A stretch of DNA of 64,000 nucleotides from contig PBSW01000019.1 in the NCBI GenBank assembly GCA_002726865.1, positions 79,816-143,815 on the forward strand, written 5' to 3'. Both the position numbers and the translations under genes were made by a program. This DNA is from Candidatus Bathyarchaeota archaeon (GTDB taxonomy: Archaea; Thermoproteota; Bathyarchaeia; TCS64). The notes under the pieces were generated by a model. It saw nothing but the letters and a program-made list of their open reading frames with translations. It did no database searches and was not told the origin of the DNA. Below are positions 16,680-26,493 of the stretch, piece after piece (the stretch's first letter is position 1; every line of letters begins with the position of its first letter).

Positions 16680-17909
16680 ATGACATCGGAAAAGACAGGG
16701 AAGAGGAGGCTGGTGTTCATAGTCTCAGCTATCTCGGCGCTCAGGGGCGCTGTCTTCAAGGCTTGGAAGGTCATCTGGCAGCCCTTCGTCCTCAGCCTAG
16801 GGGTCTCCATGGCTAGACTCGGAGGCTTAGAGAGCTTACTTGATCTCACGAAGATCATGATGATGCCGTTCCTCGGAAAGGCCTCGGATACCTACGGAAG
16901 AAGGAGATTTATCATCGCCCAAGAGGTCCTCATCTTAGCAGCAGCGGTCCTCTATATATACGCAGAGTCCTGGAGATTCTTATTCCTCGGTGTCATTTTC
17001 ACTGGCCTATCCCTGGCTGTCCATCCAGTCTGGAACACCGTTATCGCCGAGTCCTCGGAAGGAAAAAAACTAGGATATACCTACAGCCTCGTGCGAACCA
17101 TCACGTTGGGTCTAAGCCTCGTAGCAACTATCGCAGCGGGTCATATAGCCACCTCATACGGTTTTCAACCCGTCTTCACTGTGGCGGCAGTCTTGGCACT
17201 CCTCTCGTTTCTAGTGGTCGTATTGAGACTACCAGAGACCATCTTTGCGGACATAACGGGTTCAGTCAACTTGAGGGAACTCACAGGATCATTCATGGAG
17301 ACATTTAGACCTCCACGATACCTCTGGGGATTCTATATCGCTATGTCAGCAGACCTCATCGCCTTCAACCTTGGCTACAGACTCTTAAACGGTATGCTCT
17401 CCCAGGGCTATGGATACACCCCAGCTATGTTAGGGCTTATAACCGCAGCTAACATCGGGACGACCGCAGTCGCTCAGATTCCGCTTGGAAGGCTTGTGGA
17501 TAGGATCGGCTATGTAAAGTTCTTGGTAATTTCCCAGCTTATCGCATCTGGAGCCCTCGCCACACTTATTGTCTCGAAAAGCTTCCCCGTCGTCGTCACT
17601 GCCCACATTATATTGGGTATATCAGCCGCATTTTGGGAGCCCGCAGAATGGGCGTGGATCGCAGCAAACGTGGACCCAGAAAGGAGAGCCCAGGCCATAG
17701 GGGGGTTCTCAACATTCAAGGGACTCATCGCGTTCCCTGCTCCTTTCATTGGAGGTCTACTTTTCGATGCATTTGGATTTGACCTCCCCATTTTCCTCAA
17801 CTTTAGTATTGCACTGATCGATGTCGTCCTTATCTATGCTTTAGTTCAAGAGAGGGTAAGACCAGAAGCAACCAGGGATACGCCTGTTTCAGAGAAGGAA
17901 ATCCCTTAA
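16680..17909 (+). CDS. Major facilitator superfamily transporter
   Basis: A 409-residue MFS carrier with about twelve helices, the signature loop GKASDTYGRRRFIIAQEV between helices 2 and 3 and its repeat GRLVDRIGYVKF in the second half. Substrate unknown. It lies about 190 bases upstream of a D-aminoacylase-family gene on the same strand, which makes import of N-acylated or D-amino acids, or peptides, a reasonable guess. Confidence 0.8.
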   Translation: MTSEKTGKRRLVFIVSAISALRGAVFKAWKVIWQPFVLSLGVSMARLGGLESLLDLTKIMMMPFLGKASDTYGRRRFIIAQEVLILAAAVLYIYAESWRFLFLGVIFTGLSLAVHPVWNTVIAESSEGKKLGYTYSLVRTITLGLSLVATIAAGHIATSYGFQPVFTVAAVLALLSFLVVVLRLPETIFADITGSVNLRELTGSFMETFRPPRYLWGFYIAMSADLIAFNLGYRLLNGMLSQGYGYTPAMLGLITAANIGTTAVAQIPLGRLVDRIGYVKFLVISQLIASGALATLIVSKSFPVVVTAHIILGISAAFWEPAEWAWIAANVDPERRAQAIGGFSTFKGLIAFPAPFIGGLLFDAFGFDLPIFLNFSIALIDVVLIYALVQERVRPEATRDTPVSEKEIP

Positions 17910-18096
17910 CCTAAATGTCACCTCTGAGAGGGTCAGATTGAGAGAATCTATGCAAAAAATAGCAGTCATGAGCTACTACCGCGGGGCCTACACTCTTTAC
18001 CCCAAGATAGACTCCTAGAGCTCTGGGAGAAGAGCGATATTGCTCGTGTAATAATAGAAAGGAATAACAGAACTACAATCTTCTTGAGGGATCCCG

Positions 18097-19956
18097 ATGG
18101 GTGAAGGCGAAATTCGTCTAATAATGCCCCGGTGTTCATCCACCAAGGTTAAGCGCCTATATCCTAATCTATTCACGGTAGATATGCCGGAAGAATATGA
18201 TATCCTCATCAAAAACGCCTCGATAGTGAATGGTACGGGAGCCCCCGCCTTCAGGGGCGCCCTAGCGGTCAAAGAGGGTCAAGTAGCGGCCCTAGGGAAG
18301 GTGGAGGGGGACATTAAAGCGGACGCAGAGACGATCATCGACGGAGAAGGCCTTGTAGCAAGTCCAGGATTCATCGATGTACACAATCATGGAGACCTGA
18401 GTATCCTCTATTACCCCGAGGCTGAGAGCTTCGTCCGCCAGGGGATAACCACATTTGTGGGGGGTCAGTGCGGTAACAGCCCCGGTCCCTTTGGGGAGTA
18501 TATTGGGCTCCCCTGGGTCCTCAGCGATCTCTACGTCGACCTCTCCCCCACGCTTTTCAACAGGGAGTGGCTGATCCCCCGAGATCTCCTCAACCCGAGG
18601 CATAAAGAGCTCTTCGGCTGGGAGATCGACTGGAATACCATGGGGGAGTTCTTTCAGAGAGTTGAGACAAAGGGATTAAGCCCCAACTTCGCCCCGCTGG
18701 TGGGTCAGGGAGACGTCAGGAGCCTCGTTATGGGCACGGACTTTAAACGGGAGGCGACAACAGAGGAAATCCACGAGATGACAGTTCACGTAGAACGAGC
18801 CATGGAGGACGGCTGTATCGGGATCAGCGTCGGCCGGGACTATGACCCTGGTATCTACGCTGGCTTCGACGAGTTTCTTGCCTGTGCCAAGGTCGCCGGT
18901 AAATATGGTGGCATTTATGCAAGCCACTGTCTCAGCACGGGCCACAGAAAGTCACGGAAGCCTGGACAGTTTCCCCCCGTCAAGACCGAGGGACTTTTAG
19001 AGGCAATCGATATAGGCAGGAAAACAGGGATATCTGTCCAAGTCTCTCACCTCGGCGCGGTCTTTATTGTCAGACCCATGGGGAGCGAGATTATGACTGA
19101 GGCGGCCGTGAAAGCTACCCTCAAGATGATCGATGACGCTCAGAAGGAGGGGATTGACGTCAGCTTCGATGAAATACCAAATCATAGCACGGGAGGGATA
19201 GGGGGTACCCCTTGGCTTGTAAGTTATCTCACGCCATGGTTACGAATAACGGGTAGCCCCTGGCAGTTAGGGGAGGCCCTGAGGATTGAGGAGTTCCGAG
19301 ATGAGATCAAAGAAGCCATCTGGGCTGGAATGCATTACGGGCTCAACCCTAACGTCAATGAGGGTTGGGCGAAACAGCGCATAATTGTGGAGTGCCAACA
19401 CGAGAGATTTCTTGAAAAGACCCTAGCGCAAATAGCAGTGGAACTCAGAATCGACGAGCTTGACGCCCTATTCACAGTCGTTTCAGCAGACCCAGAGACG
19501 AAGGCCATTAGAAAGGGAGGAAACGAATGGGTGAAGCTCATGTTCTATCAGCACCCCCAAGCCATGATAGGCATAGATACATTTGGGGTCAATGACAAGA
19601 AGATCAGCAGGCACCCACCTTGGGGACTGCCCAGTGAAAACAGCTATGGGGGCTACCCCCGATACCTCAGGCAGGCATACAGGGAGTCGGGCACCCTCAG
19701 CCTCGAGGAGGCCATCAAAAAGGTTACGAGCTTCCCTGCAACGAAATTCAAGCTACGGGGCAGGGGAATCCTAGCTGAGGGAGCCCATGCCGATATAGTA
19801 CTTTTCAATCCCGAGACGGTAACCGATAAAGGAGATCAGTTGAACCCTCGGCAATACCCGGAAGGGATCGAGCACGTTATCGTTAACGGGATACATGTCG
19901 TGAAGGGATCATCCCATACGGGAGCCAGGCCCGGGAAGATATTGTATCGGGAGTAG
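18097..19956 (+). CDS. N-acyl-D-amino-acid deacylase (D-aminoacylase) family amidohydrolase
   Basis: A 619-residue metal-dependent amidohydrolase. It shows the metal motif FIDVHNHGD (about 92-100), the family cysteine in FVGGQCGNSPGP (about 120-131), metal-site histidines in YASHCLSTGH and VQVSHLGAV, and a C-terminal beta domain ADIVLFNPETV. The family removes acyl groups from N-acyl-D-amino acids. GAGGGA precedes ATG 18097, but the family-like sequence starts at MPEEYDILIKNA (ATG 18184, with a TATA-like ctatatcc about 22 bases before it), so the shorter form is a real alternative. Confidence 0.82.
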   Translation: MGEGEIRLIMPRCSSTKVKRLYPNLFTVDMPEEYDILIKNASIVNGTGAPAFRGALAVKEGQVAALGKVEGDIKADAETIIDGEGLVASPGFIDVHNHGDLSILYYPEAESFVRQGITTFVGGQCGNSPGPFGEYIGLPWVLSDLYVDLSPTLFNREWLIPRDLLNPRHKELFGWEIDWNTMGEFFQRVETKGLSPNFAPLVGQGDVRSLVMGTDFKREATTEEIHEMTVHVERAMEDGCIGISVGRDYDPGIYAGFDEFLACAKVAGKYGGIYASHCLSTGHRKSRKPGQFPPVKTEGLLEAIDIGRKTGISVQVSHLGAVFIVRPMGSEIMTEAAVKATLKMIDDAQKEGIDVSFDEIPNHSTGGIGGTPWLVSYLTPWLRITGSPWQLGEALRIEEFRDEIKEAIWAGMHYGLNPNVNEGWAKQRIIVECQHERFLEKTLAQIAVELRIDELDALFTVVSADPETKAIRKGGNEWVKLMFYQHPQAMIGIDTFGVNDKKISRHPPWGLPSENSYGGYPRYLRQAYRESGTLSLEEAIKKVTSFPATKFKLRGRGILAEGAHADIVLFNPETVTDKGDQLNPRQYPEGIEHVIVNGIHVVKGSSHTGARPGKILYRE

Positions 19957-20027
19957 GGCTTGCTCCCACTTTTCTCCAATTTGGAAAGTGCGCGCGAATA
20001 GTACTTATGTAATAATAAAAAAATACA

Positions 20028-20204
20028 TTATTCGCTATTATCGATATGGGGGCTAATAGTTACTCCCCCACTTGCAAAGACTAGTTTCCTATTGCACTTA
20101 GGGCAGCGCCCGTCATATTTCTTGATGATGTCCTGAGGGGACTTTAGTAGGTCTCCCTCATAGAGAAGATAGTTACACTCAGAGCAGGTCACTTTCTGTG
20201 GCAT
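20028..20204 (-). CDS. Small zinc-ribbon protein
   Basis: A 58-residue protein beginning MPQKVTCSECNYLLYEGD with a second knuckle DGRCPKCNRKL; the two C-x2-C pairs (C7/C10 and C34/C37) form a rubredoxin-type zinc ribbon. Such proteins are common in archaea, with unknown or regulatory roles. It is convergent with the D-aminoacylase gene. AT-rich sequence upstream (20268-20300) lies between it and a divergent membrane-protein gene. Confidence 0.6.
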   Translation of the reverse strand: MPQKVTCSECNYLLYEGDLLKSPQDIIKKYDGRCPKCNRKLVFASGGVTISPHIDNSE

Positions 20205-20370
20205 AAAGACGTCCCGGATATCAAGCGAGGGACCTCCTTTAAAGGGTTCTTAACAGAGAGTCTAGGATCAAGATATTTAAAAAACCCATATATTTAGGGG
20301 GTTACATGTTAACCTTCTTGAAAGGAGGCAGAGAACGATCCCATCAGTTGGTGAACGGCTTGCTAGGTTC

Positions 20371-20754
20371 TTGGAAGGATTCGGCAAGGGAAAACGGGGA
20401 TTACCCAGTGTCTCCCCAGCAGTCGTGTCAATCATCATGATCCTGTTTACGGCCTTTATCGCAGGCGGTGGAATCTATGATCTCCTAGATAACCCGCCAT
20501 CCCTCTACCCCTCGGGCAACAGATGGGTGGCGGTGCATCCTTTCCAGTCGGATCAGACCATCAACGAGAGCATCGTGAGCATGCTTCTCACTCTTTTCAT
20601 GGTAGGGGGGCTCATCATTGCCTATAAGAGCACCAAGGTTTCCAACGACTCGAGAAAGGCGAACTCGATGGTTGTCATCGGCATCACCCTCATCCTAATG
20701 GGGCTCGCCGGGAGTCACTACCTCCTACTCCTTAAGAGTACCATTGGGCGCTAG
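20371..20754 (+). CDS. Three-helix membrane protein, possibly OST3/OST6-related
   Basis: A 127-residue protein from TTG 20371 with helices at about 14-38 (AVVSIIMILFTAFIAGGGIY), 67-86 and 98-120. The segment GGGIYDLLDNP followed by a polar loop and two more helices resembles the membrane part of oligosaccharyltransferase OST3/OST6-type proteins; this is a weak, from-memory resemblance. A strong GAAAGGAGG lies about 40 bases upstream and the frame is open back to it (IPSVGERLARFLEGFGKG), so translation may begin at a non-canonical codon there. A TATA-like catatattta lies further upstream. Confidence 0.5.
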   Translation: MEGFGKGKRGLPSVSPAVVSIIMILFTAFIAGGGIYDLLDNPPSLYPSGNRWVAVHPFQSDQTINESIVSMLLTLFMVGGLIIAYKSTKVSNDSRKANSMVVIGITLILMGLAGSHYLLLLKSTIGR

Positions 20755-20802
20755 AGAAAAAGGTTTAACGACGGTGACAGGGATTAACCTTCGGTGTAAT
20801 CT

Positions 20803-21687
20803 TTGAAAAGGATTGGATTTATAGGATTGGGTCTCATGGGCAGAGGGATGTCCATGAACTTGGTGAAGGCCGGTTTCCCCGTCACTGTCTGGAACAGGAC
20901 GACCTCAAAGATGGCCCCCCTAGTAAAGGCCGGGGCGAAAGCGTCATCCTCCCCAAAAGAGGTCGCAGCAGCCTCGGATATTATCGTGAGCATCGTTACC
21001 GACTCCAGCGATGTTGAGATGGTGATCCTAGGCTCCAAAGGCGTGATTCATGGAACGAGTCCAGGGGACGTAGTGATAGATATGAGCACAATTTCCCCGG
21101 CGGTAACGAAGAGTATAAACGATCATCTTGGGAAAAAGGGGGTAAAGATGCTAGACGCCCCGGTAAGCGGGGGCGCTATCGGTGCTCGGGACGGGACCCT
21201 CAGCATCATGGTGGGGGGCGACGATGAGACGTTCAAAGGGTGCCTCCCAGTGTTAAAAGCTATGGGGAAGACCATAACCCACGTTGGTGGAAACGGGATG
21301 GGTCAAACGGTTAAGCTCGTCAATCAGATCCTGGTGGGAACGACTATGCTTGGTGTCGCTGAAGCCCTCATGTTTGCAAAAAAGTCTGGTGTTGACCTTG
21401 AAAAGTGTCACGCCGCAGTCTCTGGGGGAGCCGCAGGGAGCTGGCAGCTCACCAACAATGGGGCCAGGCTGCTGAAGGGGGACATGGACCCGGGGTTTAA
21501 GATAAAGGACTATTTAAAAGACCTGAGGCTCATCATGGAGGCTGCAGCTGAGGTCAAAATGCCCCTAGTGGAGTCCTCTGTAGTCCAGCAAATGTATAAA
21601 AGCCTAGAGGCGGATGGCCTCACCGAGAAGGGCACCCAGGCAATTATAAAGGCGGTCGAGAAGCTCGCCGGGGAGACCCTCGTCTAA
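20803..21687 (+). CDS. 3-hydroxyisobutyrate dehydrogenase family protein
   Basis: A 294-residue beta-hydroxyacid dehydrogenase. The Rossmann motif GFIGLGLMGRGMSMNL is at the N-terminus, with DAPVSGGAIGARDGTL (substrate site) and the catalytic lysine in GMGQTVKLVNQILV (about residue 170). It oxidises 3-hydroxyisobutyrate, tartronate semialdehyde or related acids with NAD(P). It starts at TTG 20803. It could act in valine degradation, in keeping with the amino-acid catabolism in the window. Confidence 0.88.
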   Translation: MKRIGFIGLGLMGRGMSMNLVKAGFPVTVWNRTTSKMAPLVKAGAKASSSPKEVAAASDIIVSIVTDSSDVEMVILGSKGVIHGTSPGDVVIDMSTISPAVTKSINDHLGKKGVKMLDAPVSGGAIGARDGTLSIMVGGDDETFKGCLPVLKAMGKTITHVGGNGMGQTVKLVNQILVGTTMLGVAEALMFAKKSGVDLEKCHAAVSGGAAGSWQLTNNGARLLKGDMDPGFKIKDYLKDLRLIMEAAAEVKMPLVESSVVQQMYKSLEADGLTEKGTQAIIKAVEKLAGETLV

Positions 21688-22059
21688 CCCTCTTTGTATC
21701 AGGGGGAATAGGGATAACTCCACCAAAGATCTTCATCCGGGAGTTTTTCGAGCACTATATAGTTTCCTCTAATCACACCCATAACATTACACCATGAATT
21801 TGAATAAGCTAGGGTTTAGCATATCAGATATAGTGATGTTTGTCTCAGATATTTGGCTAAAAAGTTAATACGTGTCCCCTAGACGGCAAACACCCGGATT
21901 CCTGCATCCTGGAGGATAACGCCGGTGGTCTTTGGGGACAAGCAGTTCATCAACAGATGAACAAAGGCGCACGCGAAAATTCAGTCTGGTTCCCAGAGAC
22001 ATAAAAAGAAATATGTTTCGCAAGGTTTTTTAGAACCGTTTAACTGGGTTGAAGCGAAG
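21688..22059. other. Intergenic region without a recognised gene
   Basis: AT-rich stretches at about 21760-21870 and a GC-richer block at about 21880-21990. No reading frame with a ribosome-binding site and no tRNA-like or other recognised RNA structure is seen. The end of the region probably holds the promoter of the small cysteine protein gene at 22060. Confidence 0.4.
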
Positions 22060-22248
22060 ATGAGTAAGAGTAGGCGCCCGGTCTGCATAGGTATGATCGG
22101 CGCAGAGGACGATTGCGACGTCTGCGAGTGGAACAGAGGGTGTCAGGAGATGGCCGATGGAATAGACTCCGCGATAACCCGAAAGGGGACACACGTGCGG
22201 ATCGTGAGCAAATACAAGGAGAAGAAATACAAGCCCAAGGGTAGATAG
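22060..22248 (+). CDS. Small cysteine-containing basic protein
   Basis: A 62-residue protein beginning MSKSRRPVCIGMIGAEDDCD, with four cysteines (C9, C19, C22, C28; the last three in CDVCEWNRGC) that could bind a metal, and a lysine-rich tail KEKKYKPKGR. I do not recognise it. Charged and codon-like composition and isolated position with its own upstream region support it as a real gene. Confidence 0.5.
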   Translation: MSKSRRPVCIGMIGAEDDCDVCEWNRGCQEMADGIDSAITRKGTHVRIVSKYKEKKYKPKGR

Positions 22249-22279
22249 CCCTGGTTCTACGTCACGTAATCTATTCAGG

Positions 22280-24235
22280 CTAGGACCCTTTTTCGGGACT
22301 CACGTTCACAATAGTGGAGTTGAAGACCGGCCCTCCGCCTAGCGCCTGGACATCCCCGGGCATCAACAAGTTCTGGAGCTCCCCTTTGAGTCCCCTTAGT
22401 AGCCTCGGAGACCATAGGACTCCTCTGGACACGCGATCGGTCACAACGGCCTCAACTCGGATGGCGCCCCGCTCGTTGTATACGCTTACCGGGTCCCCGT
22501 CTGCGACTCCCATGCGCTCCGCATCCCTAGGGTTAATCCAGACAACCGGGGGTATAGGGCCGTAAACATCCTGAAATTGTGTGTGGGTGTACTTTGGGAT
22601 CCCTGTAGTCAGAAAAGTAAATCCCCCCTCCTCGCTGGGGAGTGAATGCTGCAGAGGGAGGGGGTCGAAGCCGGACTCGACTGCCTTCCCAGAGACGAAT
22701 TCCAACTTTCCTGTTGGGGTCTGGTACTCGGAAGTGATCCGAGTCCTCAGCTTAAGGGTTGCGCCCCCCATCAAGTCTTCGAAGGTCCCATTTAGGAACT
22801 GGTCCTTGAAGACCTCCTTGAGAACAAGCCATGGGTCCCAGTAGAGCCACTCCTCCTTGAGCCCGAGTCTCCTAGCAAGTTCTATGGTGATCCAGGTTTC
22901 ATTTCGGCTCTCCCCAAGGGGTTCCACGACCCTGTTAGATTTCGTAATATAGGAATGAGAGTAACCCGGGACGAGGTCTTCTTTCTCGAGGTAGGTTTGG
23001 GCGGGAAGGACAACATCAGCGTGACGGGCTGTCTCCGTCCAGTGGGTCTCGTGGACCACAGTGAAGAGGTCTTTTCGTTCGAGGCCGTTGTGAAAAGCTT
23101 CCTGGTCGGGGAGGGTTATTGCAGGATTCATGTTGTTGACATAGAGGAACTTGATGTCACCCCGCTGGAGGAGGCGGCCGAGGCCCACTTGGCTGAAGAT
23201 TCTCCTCTCCTTAGTTGTGAGGCTGCTCCCAGAGATAAGACCCTTATTGAAGTATCTGCCCTGGCCGCTGCTGTAATAGAATCCCCTGTGGAGTCCTAGG
23301 AGGGGGGGTATTAAGGCGACGGCCCTGGCATTGTCGGCGCCGTAGATGCTCTTTTGTAGTCCTATGCCGATCATAGTGGCGGATGGGTTGTTGCCAGCGT
23401 AGGCGTCAGCTAGGTTCTCCACCTGATCAGGGCTGAGCAATGTAACCTCTTCAACTCTTTCCAGATTCCACCTAAGAGCCTCCTCCTTGAACTGATCATA
23501 ACCGTGGGTCCACTCCTTGAGGAACCCATTATCGATAAGGTCCCTCTCAATGAGGCTCCGGGCGATCCCGTAGACAAGGGCGATATCGCTCCCTGGCTTA
23601 GGAGCAATCCAGACGTCGGCGGAATCGGCAGTGTCACTCTTCCGAGGGTCCACGACAATTATTTTTGTGCCAGTCTCGTGTTTGGCCTTGACAGCTAGGG
23701 CCCAGGTGTGGGGGGCACTCACCTTGGCGTTGAAACCCCAGAACACGATGAGTCTCTTCTCCTGGAGTTCGTCAGGCTCGACGCCGTAAGTGAGACCATG
23801 GTGGAGGGCGAGGCCAGCATGGCCTGAGGCGCTGCAGATAGTGGAATCATGAATGGCAGCGCCGAGGGCGTTCCAGAGCCTCTGGGCCCAGGGCTCAGTG
23901 AGGAGTCCCATGTTCCCTGAGTAGTCGAGTTGAAGGAGGCTGTCAGGGCCGTGCTCCCAGAGGGCCGTTTTTAGATTAGAGGTAATCGTGTCGAGGGCCT
24001 CATCCCAAGTGACCCGAGTAAATCCTCTGTCCAAGGTCCTAGCGTGAGGGTAAAGGACCCTTTCCCCGCTATATGTCCTCTGGATATCGGCAGCGCCCCG
24101 GGGGCATGTGAAACCTCGAGTGACTGGGTGGTCTGGGTCCCCCTTTACTTTGACGATCCTACCATCCTCCACCGTGACCAGGAGGCTACAGGTATCGTAA
24201 CAGTCCCTAGGGCAGGCGGTCCTTATGACTCTCAT
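22280..24235 (-). CDS. Molybdopterin oxidoreductase (DMSO reductase family catalytic subunit)
   Basis: About 651 residues from ATG 24235 (MRVIRTACPRDCYDTCSL). The 4Fe-4S site is ACPRDCYDTC plus CPRGA about 27 residues later. The Mo/W-bis-MGD domain follows, with STICSASGHAG as candidate metal-ligand region, HETHWTETARHADVVLP, and the C-terminal cofactor domain WINPRDAERMGV. The family includes formate dehydrogenases, polysulfide/thiosulfate reductases and acetylene hydratase-like enzymes; which one cannot be told. No electron-transfer or membrane subunits are adjacent, so it may be a soluble single-subunit enzyme. No signal peptide is seen. Confidence 0.82.
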   Translation of the reverse strand: MRVIRTACPRDCYDTCSLLVTVEDGRIVKVKGDPDHPVTRGFTCPRGAADIQRTYSGERVLYPHARTLDRGFTRVTWDEALDTITSNLKTALWEHGPDSLLQLDYSGNMGLLTEPWAQRLWNALGAAIHDSTICSASGHAGLALHHGLTYGVEPDELQEKRLIVFWGFNAKVSAPHTWALAVKAKHETGTKIIVVDPRKSDTADSADVWIAPKPGSDIALVYGIARSLIERDLIDNGFLKEWTHGYDQFKEEALRWNLERVEEVTLLSPDQVENLADAYAGNNPSATMIGIGLQKSIYGADNARAVALIPPLLGLHRGFYYSSGQGRYFNKGLISGSSLTTKERRIFSQVGLGRLLQRGDIKFLYVNNMNPAITLPDQEAFHNGLERKDLFTVVHETHWTETARHADVVLPAQTYLEKEDLVPGYSHSYITKSNRVVEPLGESRNETWITIELARRLGLKEEWLYWDPWLVLKEVFKDQFLNGTFEDLMGGATLKLRTRITSEYQTPTGKLEFVSGKAVESGFDPLPLQHSLPSEEGGFTFLTTGIPKYTHTQFQDVYGPIPPVVWINPRDAERMGVADGDPVSVYNERGAIRVEAVVTDRVSRGVLWSPRLLRGLKGELQNLLMPGDVQALGGGPVFNSTIVNVSPEKGS

Positions 24236-24429
24236 CGTCATCACCCCAGAGTTTGACGCGGGATATTTTATCTGTTTGGGGATGCAAAGGACCAAATCAT
24301 CAGGAACCGTTTAAAAAAACAAGAAGGCAAAGGAGAAAAAGCTGTTTCTCATGGGGTTGGGACTCTCTGAGGAGCTAAAAGGTTTCAAGACCATCCTAAT
24401 CACTATTTTAGATAGAAAGAGCTATAGCC

Positions 24430-26493
24430 TCAACTGGTTGCAAGACCCTGAGTTATCCGTGATACACCGCTCTCCTTCTTTATGCGGATAATATTGACCC
24501 CTTCCTCCTCTCCCTGGCCGTGGTGGGTCACAAGTAAAACCTGACCGATCTGCCTGCTACTCTTCGCGACATATTCGAGAAGCTGAGGGATATTCTCGGA
24601 GTCTACAGCGTCGGTGGGCTCGTCAAGAATGAGGAGATGGGGGAAGCCCATGACCCGGAGCAGAGCAAGGCGCTCCGCAAGGGCGAAAAGGCTCTGGTGT
24701 CCCCCCCCGGCGCGCCACGCCGGGAGCTTCCCAGAGCCACCCAAAAGATAGACTTCCAAGATATATCGCTCCCTGTCGATTCGGCAGGCCCCGTAAAGCT
24801 GTTGGTCCGTGAGGCGCCTAAAATACTGATAGGTCTGATACTCGAGCTGAGCTAGAGTGTTCTCCCTGAGCCGTTTCCCGTACTCGTCATAGAGGAATTG
24901 GACCCTGTCGAGAGCCCTGAGCTTGGCCTCGTACTCCAAAATGCGGCCCAGGACAACTTGGGCCTCTCCTAGAACCCTCTTATGGGTCTCTATACGCCTC
25001 TCAACCTCCCTGAGCTGCCTATCGGAATCCTTGAGCTGTCCTTCACGGCCACCGACGTCTCTCTGAAGCACCCCAAGTTCACTCCTCGCCTTCCTAAGTT
25101 CGTCCTCAAGCTTCATCTGGGCGCTGGGGATGGAGGCAAAGGTCATGTTTAGTGCTTCCTCTGCCTTGTTGACAATAGCATCCGATTCTCCCTCCAGGCG
25201 TGCCTCAAGGCTTGCTGCCTGTTTAGAAATCCTCTCCAGAGCGTGGGTCTGCTTCTTCACCCGGGCCATGAGGGCCTCAATATCGGATATCTCCCGGTCG
25301 GCATTGATCCACTTCCTCCGGGTGACCCTGACCTGACCCTGAATGGTTTCGATCTCGGCATCAAGGGATATGAGGCGGTAACGTTTTTCTGTGTGCTCCT
25401 CTAGCCATTTCTTGAGTTCGTCCTCGATGAGGGTATAGTTTATCTCCTGACCACAGGTGGGGCAAAGGGTGAGTCCTTTGTCCTTGAAGGTAACATGCTC
25501 GTTGATCTGGTGGCTGAGGCGTGAGACCTCACCCGCCACGTCTCTGCGTTCCCCGCCCAGTTCCTTGTCGACTAGGTTCTGGAGCCGGTTTTCTGTAGCC
25601 TTGCATTCCATCACCCCAACCCTGAGCTCGTCAAGGCGGTCCTCTGGGGAATTCCCCAGGGAGTTCTGGATGTCCTCAAGGTCTTTTGTCTTTTCATCCG
25701 AGATAAGCTCGAGCTTCTCGATCTCGGCCTGGAGGCTGTCGAGGCGCGCGAACTCCTCGAGGAATATATCAAGGTCATTGACCCTTCCCTTGGCATCAAA
25801 GAGCTTGTCCCTCATCGCCCCGAGGCCCTTTTCTAGATTGGCCTTCCTGTTCATCGCCTCCTTAAGTTGGGACTTGCCCTTTGCGATAGAATCCTCGGCG
25901 TTTCTGATACGTTCCTGGAATGTACCTTTTTTGGATATCCGTCCCCGTTCCCCTAGGATACGCTTCACCTCCCGGAACTGCTCCCGGACCTCGGCGGGGG
26001 CGGTTAGTCCAAGGATGGCGTCCATCCTGGTGCGGTTGGGATTGAGGATCTCGATGAACTCCTTCTGCTGGGCGTAGACGACGTTGAGAAAGGTATTTCG
26101 GCCGATGCCGAGGAGCTCCCGGAGCCTAGACTGGAGGTCCCGCTCCCTGGTGTAGGCGTGATCTTCTCCTTCCACGGTCATCACTGACTTGGATGTTCTG
26201 AAGCTTCCATCCTTAGCGAGGCTCCCCTCCCTGTGGATAACAGCAAGATGCCCTGTTAGAGGGCTCCTGAGCTTGACTGTAACGCTGAGGCTGCTCCCAC
26301 CAAGTGAGACGAGATCATGCTTGTTGACCCCAGGGACGTCCCCATAGAGACCAAAGAGGACCGCCTCGAGGAGCGAGGTCTTCCCAGCAGCGTTCCGCCC
26401 TGCGATCTTATTCACCCCACGGGTGAAAGATACCGTCTCGGTGCGGGTCGAGGGGTAGGACTTAAACCCCCTGAGGGTGAGCTCCTCGATCAC
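24430..26493 (-). CDS. rad50: Rad50-like DNA double-strand break repair ATPase
   Basis: 687 residues from GTG 26493, which overlaps the mre11 stop (GTGA) and follows GGAGGAGG. Walker A GRNAAGKTS (32-40), long coiled coils, zinc hook CPTCGQE near residue 343, Walker B LLILDEPTDAVDSEN near 620 and H-loop VTHHGQ. The ABC signature before Walker B reads RAGGGHQSLFALAERLAL, a divergent LSGGE. Shorter than most archaeal Rad50 (about 880), mainly through shorter coiled coils. It works with Mre11 in end resection. Confidence 0.9.
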   Translation of the reverse strand: MIEELTLRGFKSYPSTRTETVSFTRGVNKIAGRNAAGKTSLLEAVLFGLYGDVPGVNKHDLVSLGGSSLSVTVKLRSPLTGHLAVIHREGSLAKDGSFRTSKSVMTVEGEDHAYTRERDLQSRLRELLGIGRNTFLNVVYAQQKEFIEILNPNRTRMDAILGLTAPAEVREQFREVKRILGERGRISKKGTFQERIRNAEDSIAKGKSQLKEAMNRKANLEKGLGAMRDKLFDAKGRVNDLDIFLEEFARLDSLQAEIEKLELISDEKTKDLEDIQNSLGNSPEDRLDELRVGVMECKATENRLQNLVDKELGGERRDVAGEVSRLSHQINEHVTFKDKGLTLCPTCGQEINYTLIEDELKKWLEEHTEKRYRLISLDAEIETIQGQVRVTRRKWINADREISDIEALMARVKKQTHALERISKQAASLEARLEGESDAIVNKAEEALNMTFASIPSAQMKLEDELRKARSELGVLQRDVGGREGQLKDSDRQLREVERRIETHKRVLGEAQVVLGRILEYEAKLRALDRVQFLYDEYGKRLRENTLAQLEYQTYQYFRRLTDQQLYGACRIDRERYILEVYLLGGSGKLPAWRAGGGHQSLFALAERLALLRVMGFPHLLILDEPTDAVDSENIPQLLEYVAKSSRQIGQVLLVTHHGQGEEEGVNIIRIKKESGVSRITQGLATS

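Noticed and set aside
25457..26077. 206-codon ORF antisense to rad50
   Set aside because: Serine/arginine-rich shadow of the coiled-coil coding sequence; rad50 is clear on the other strand.
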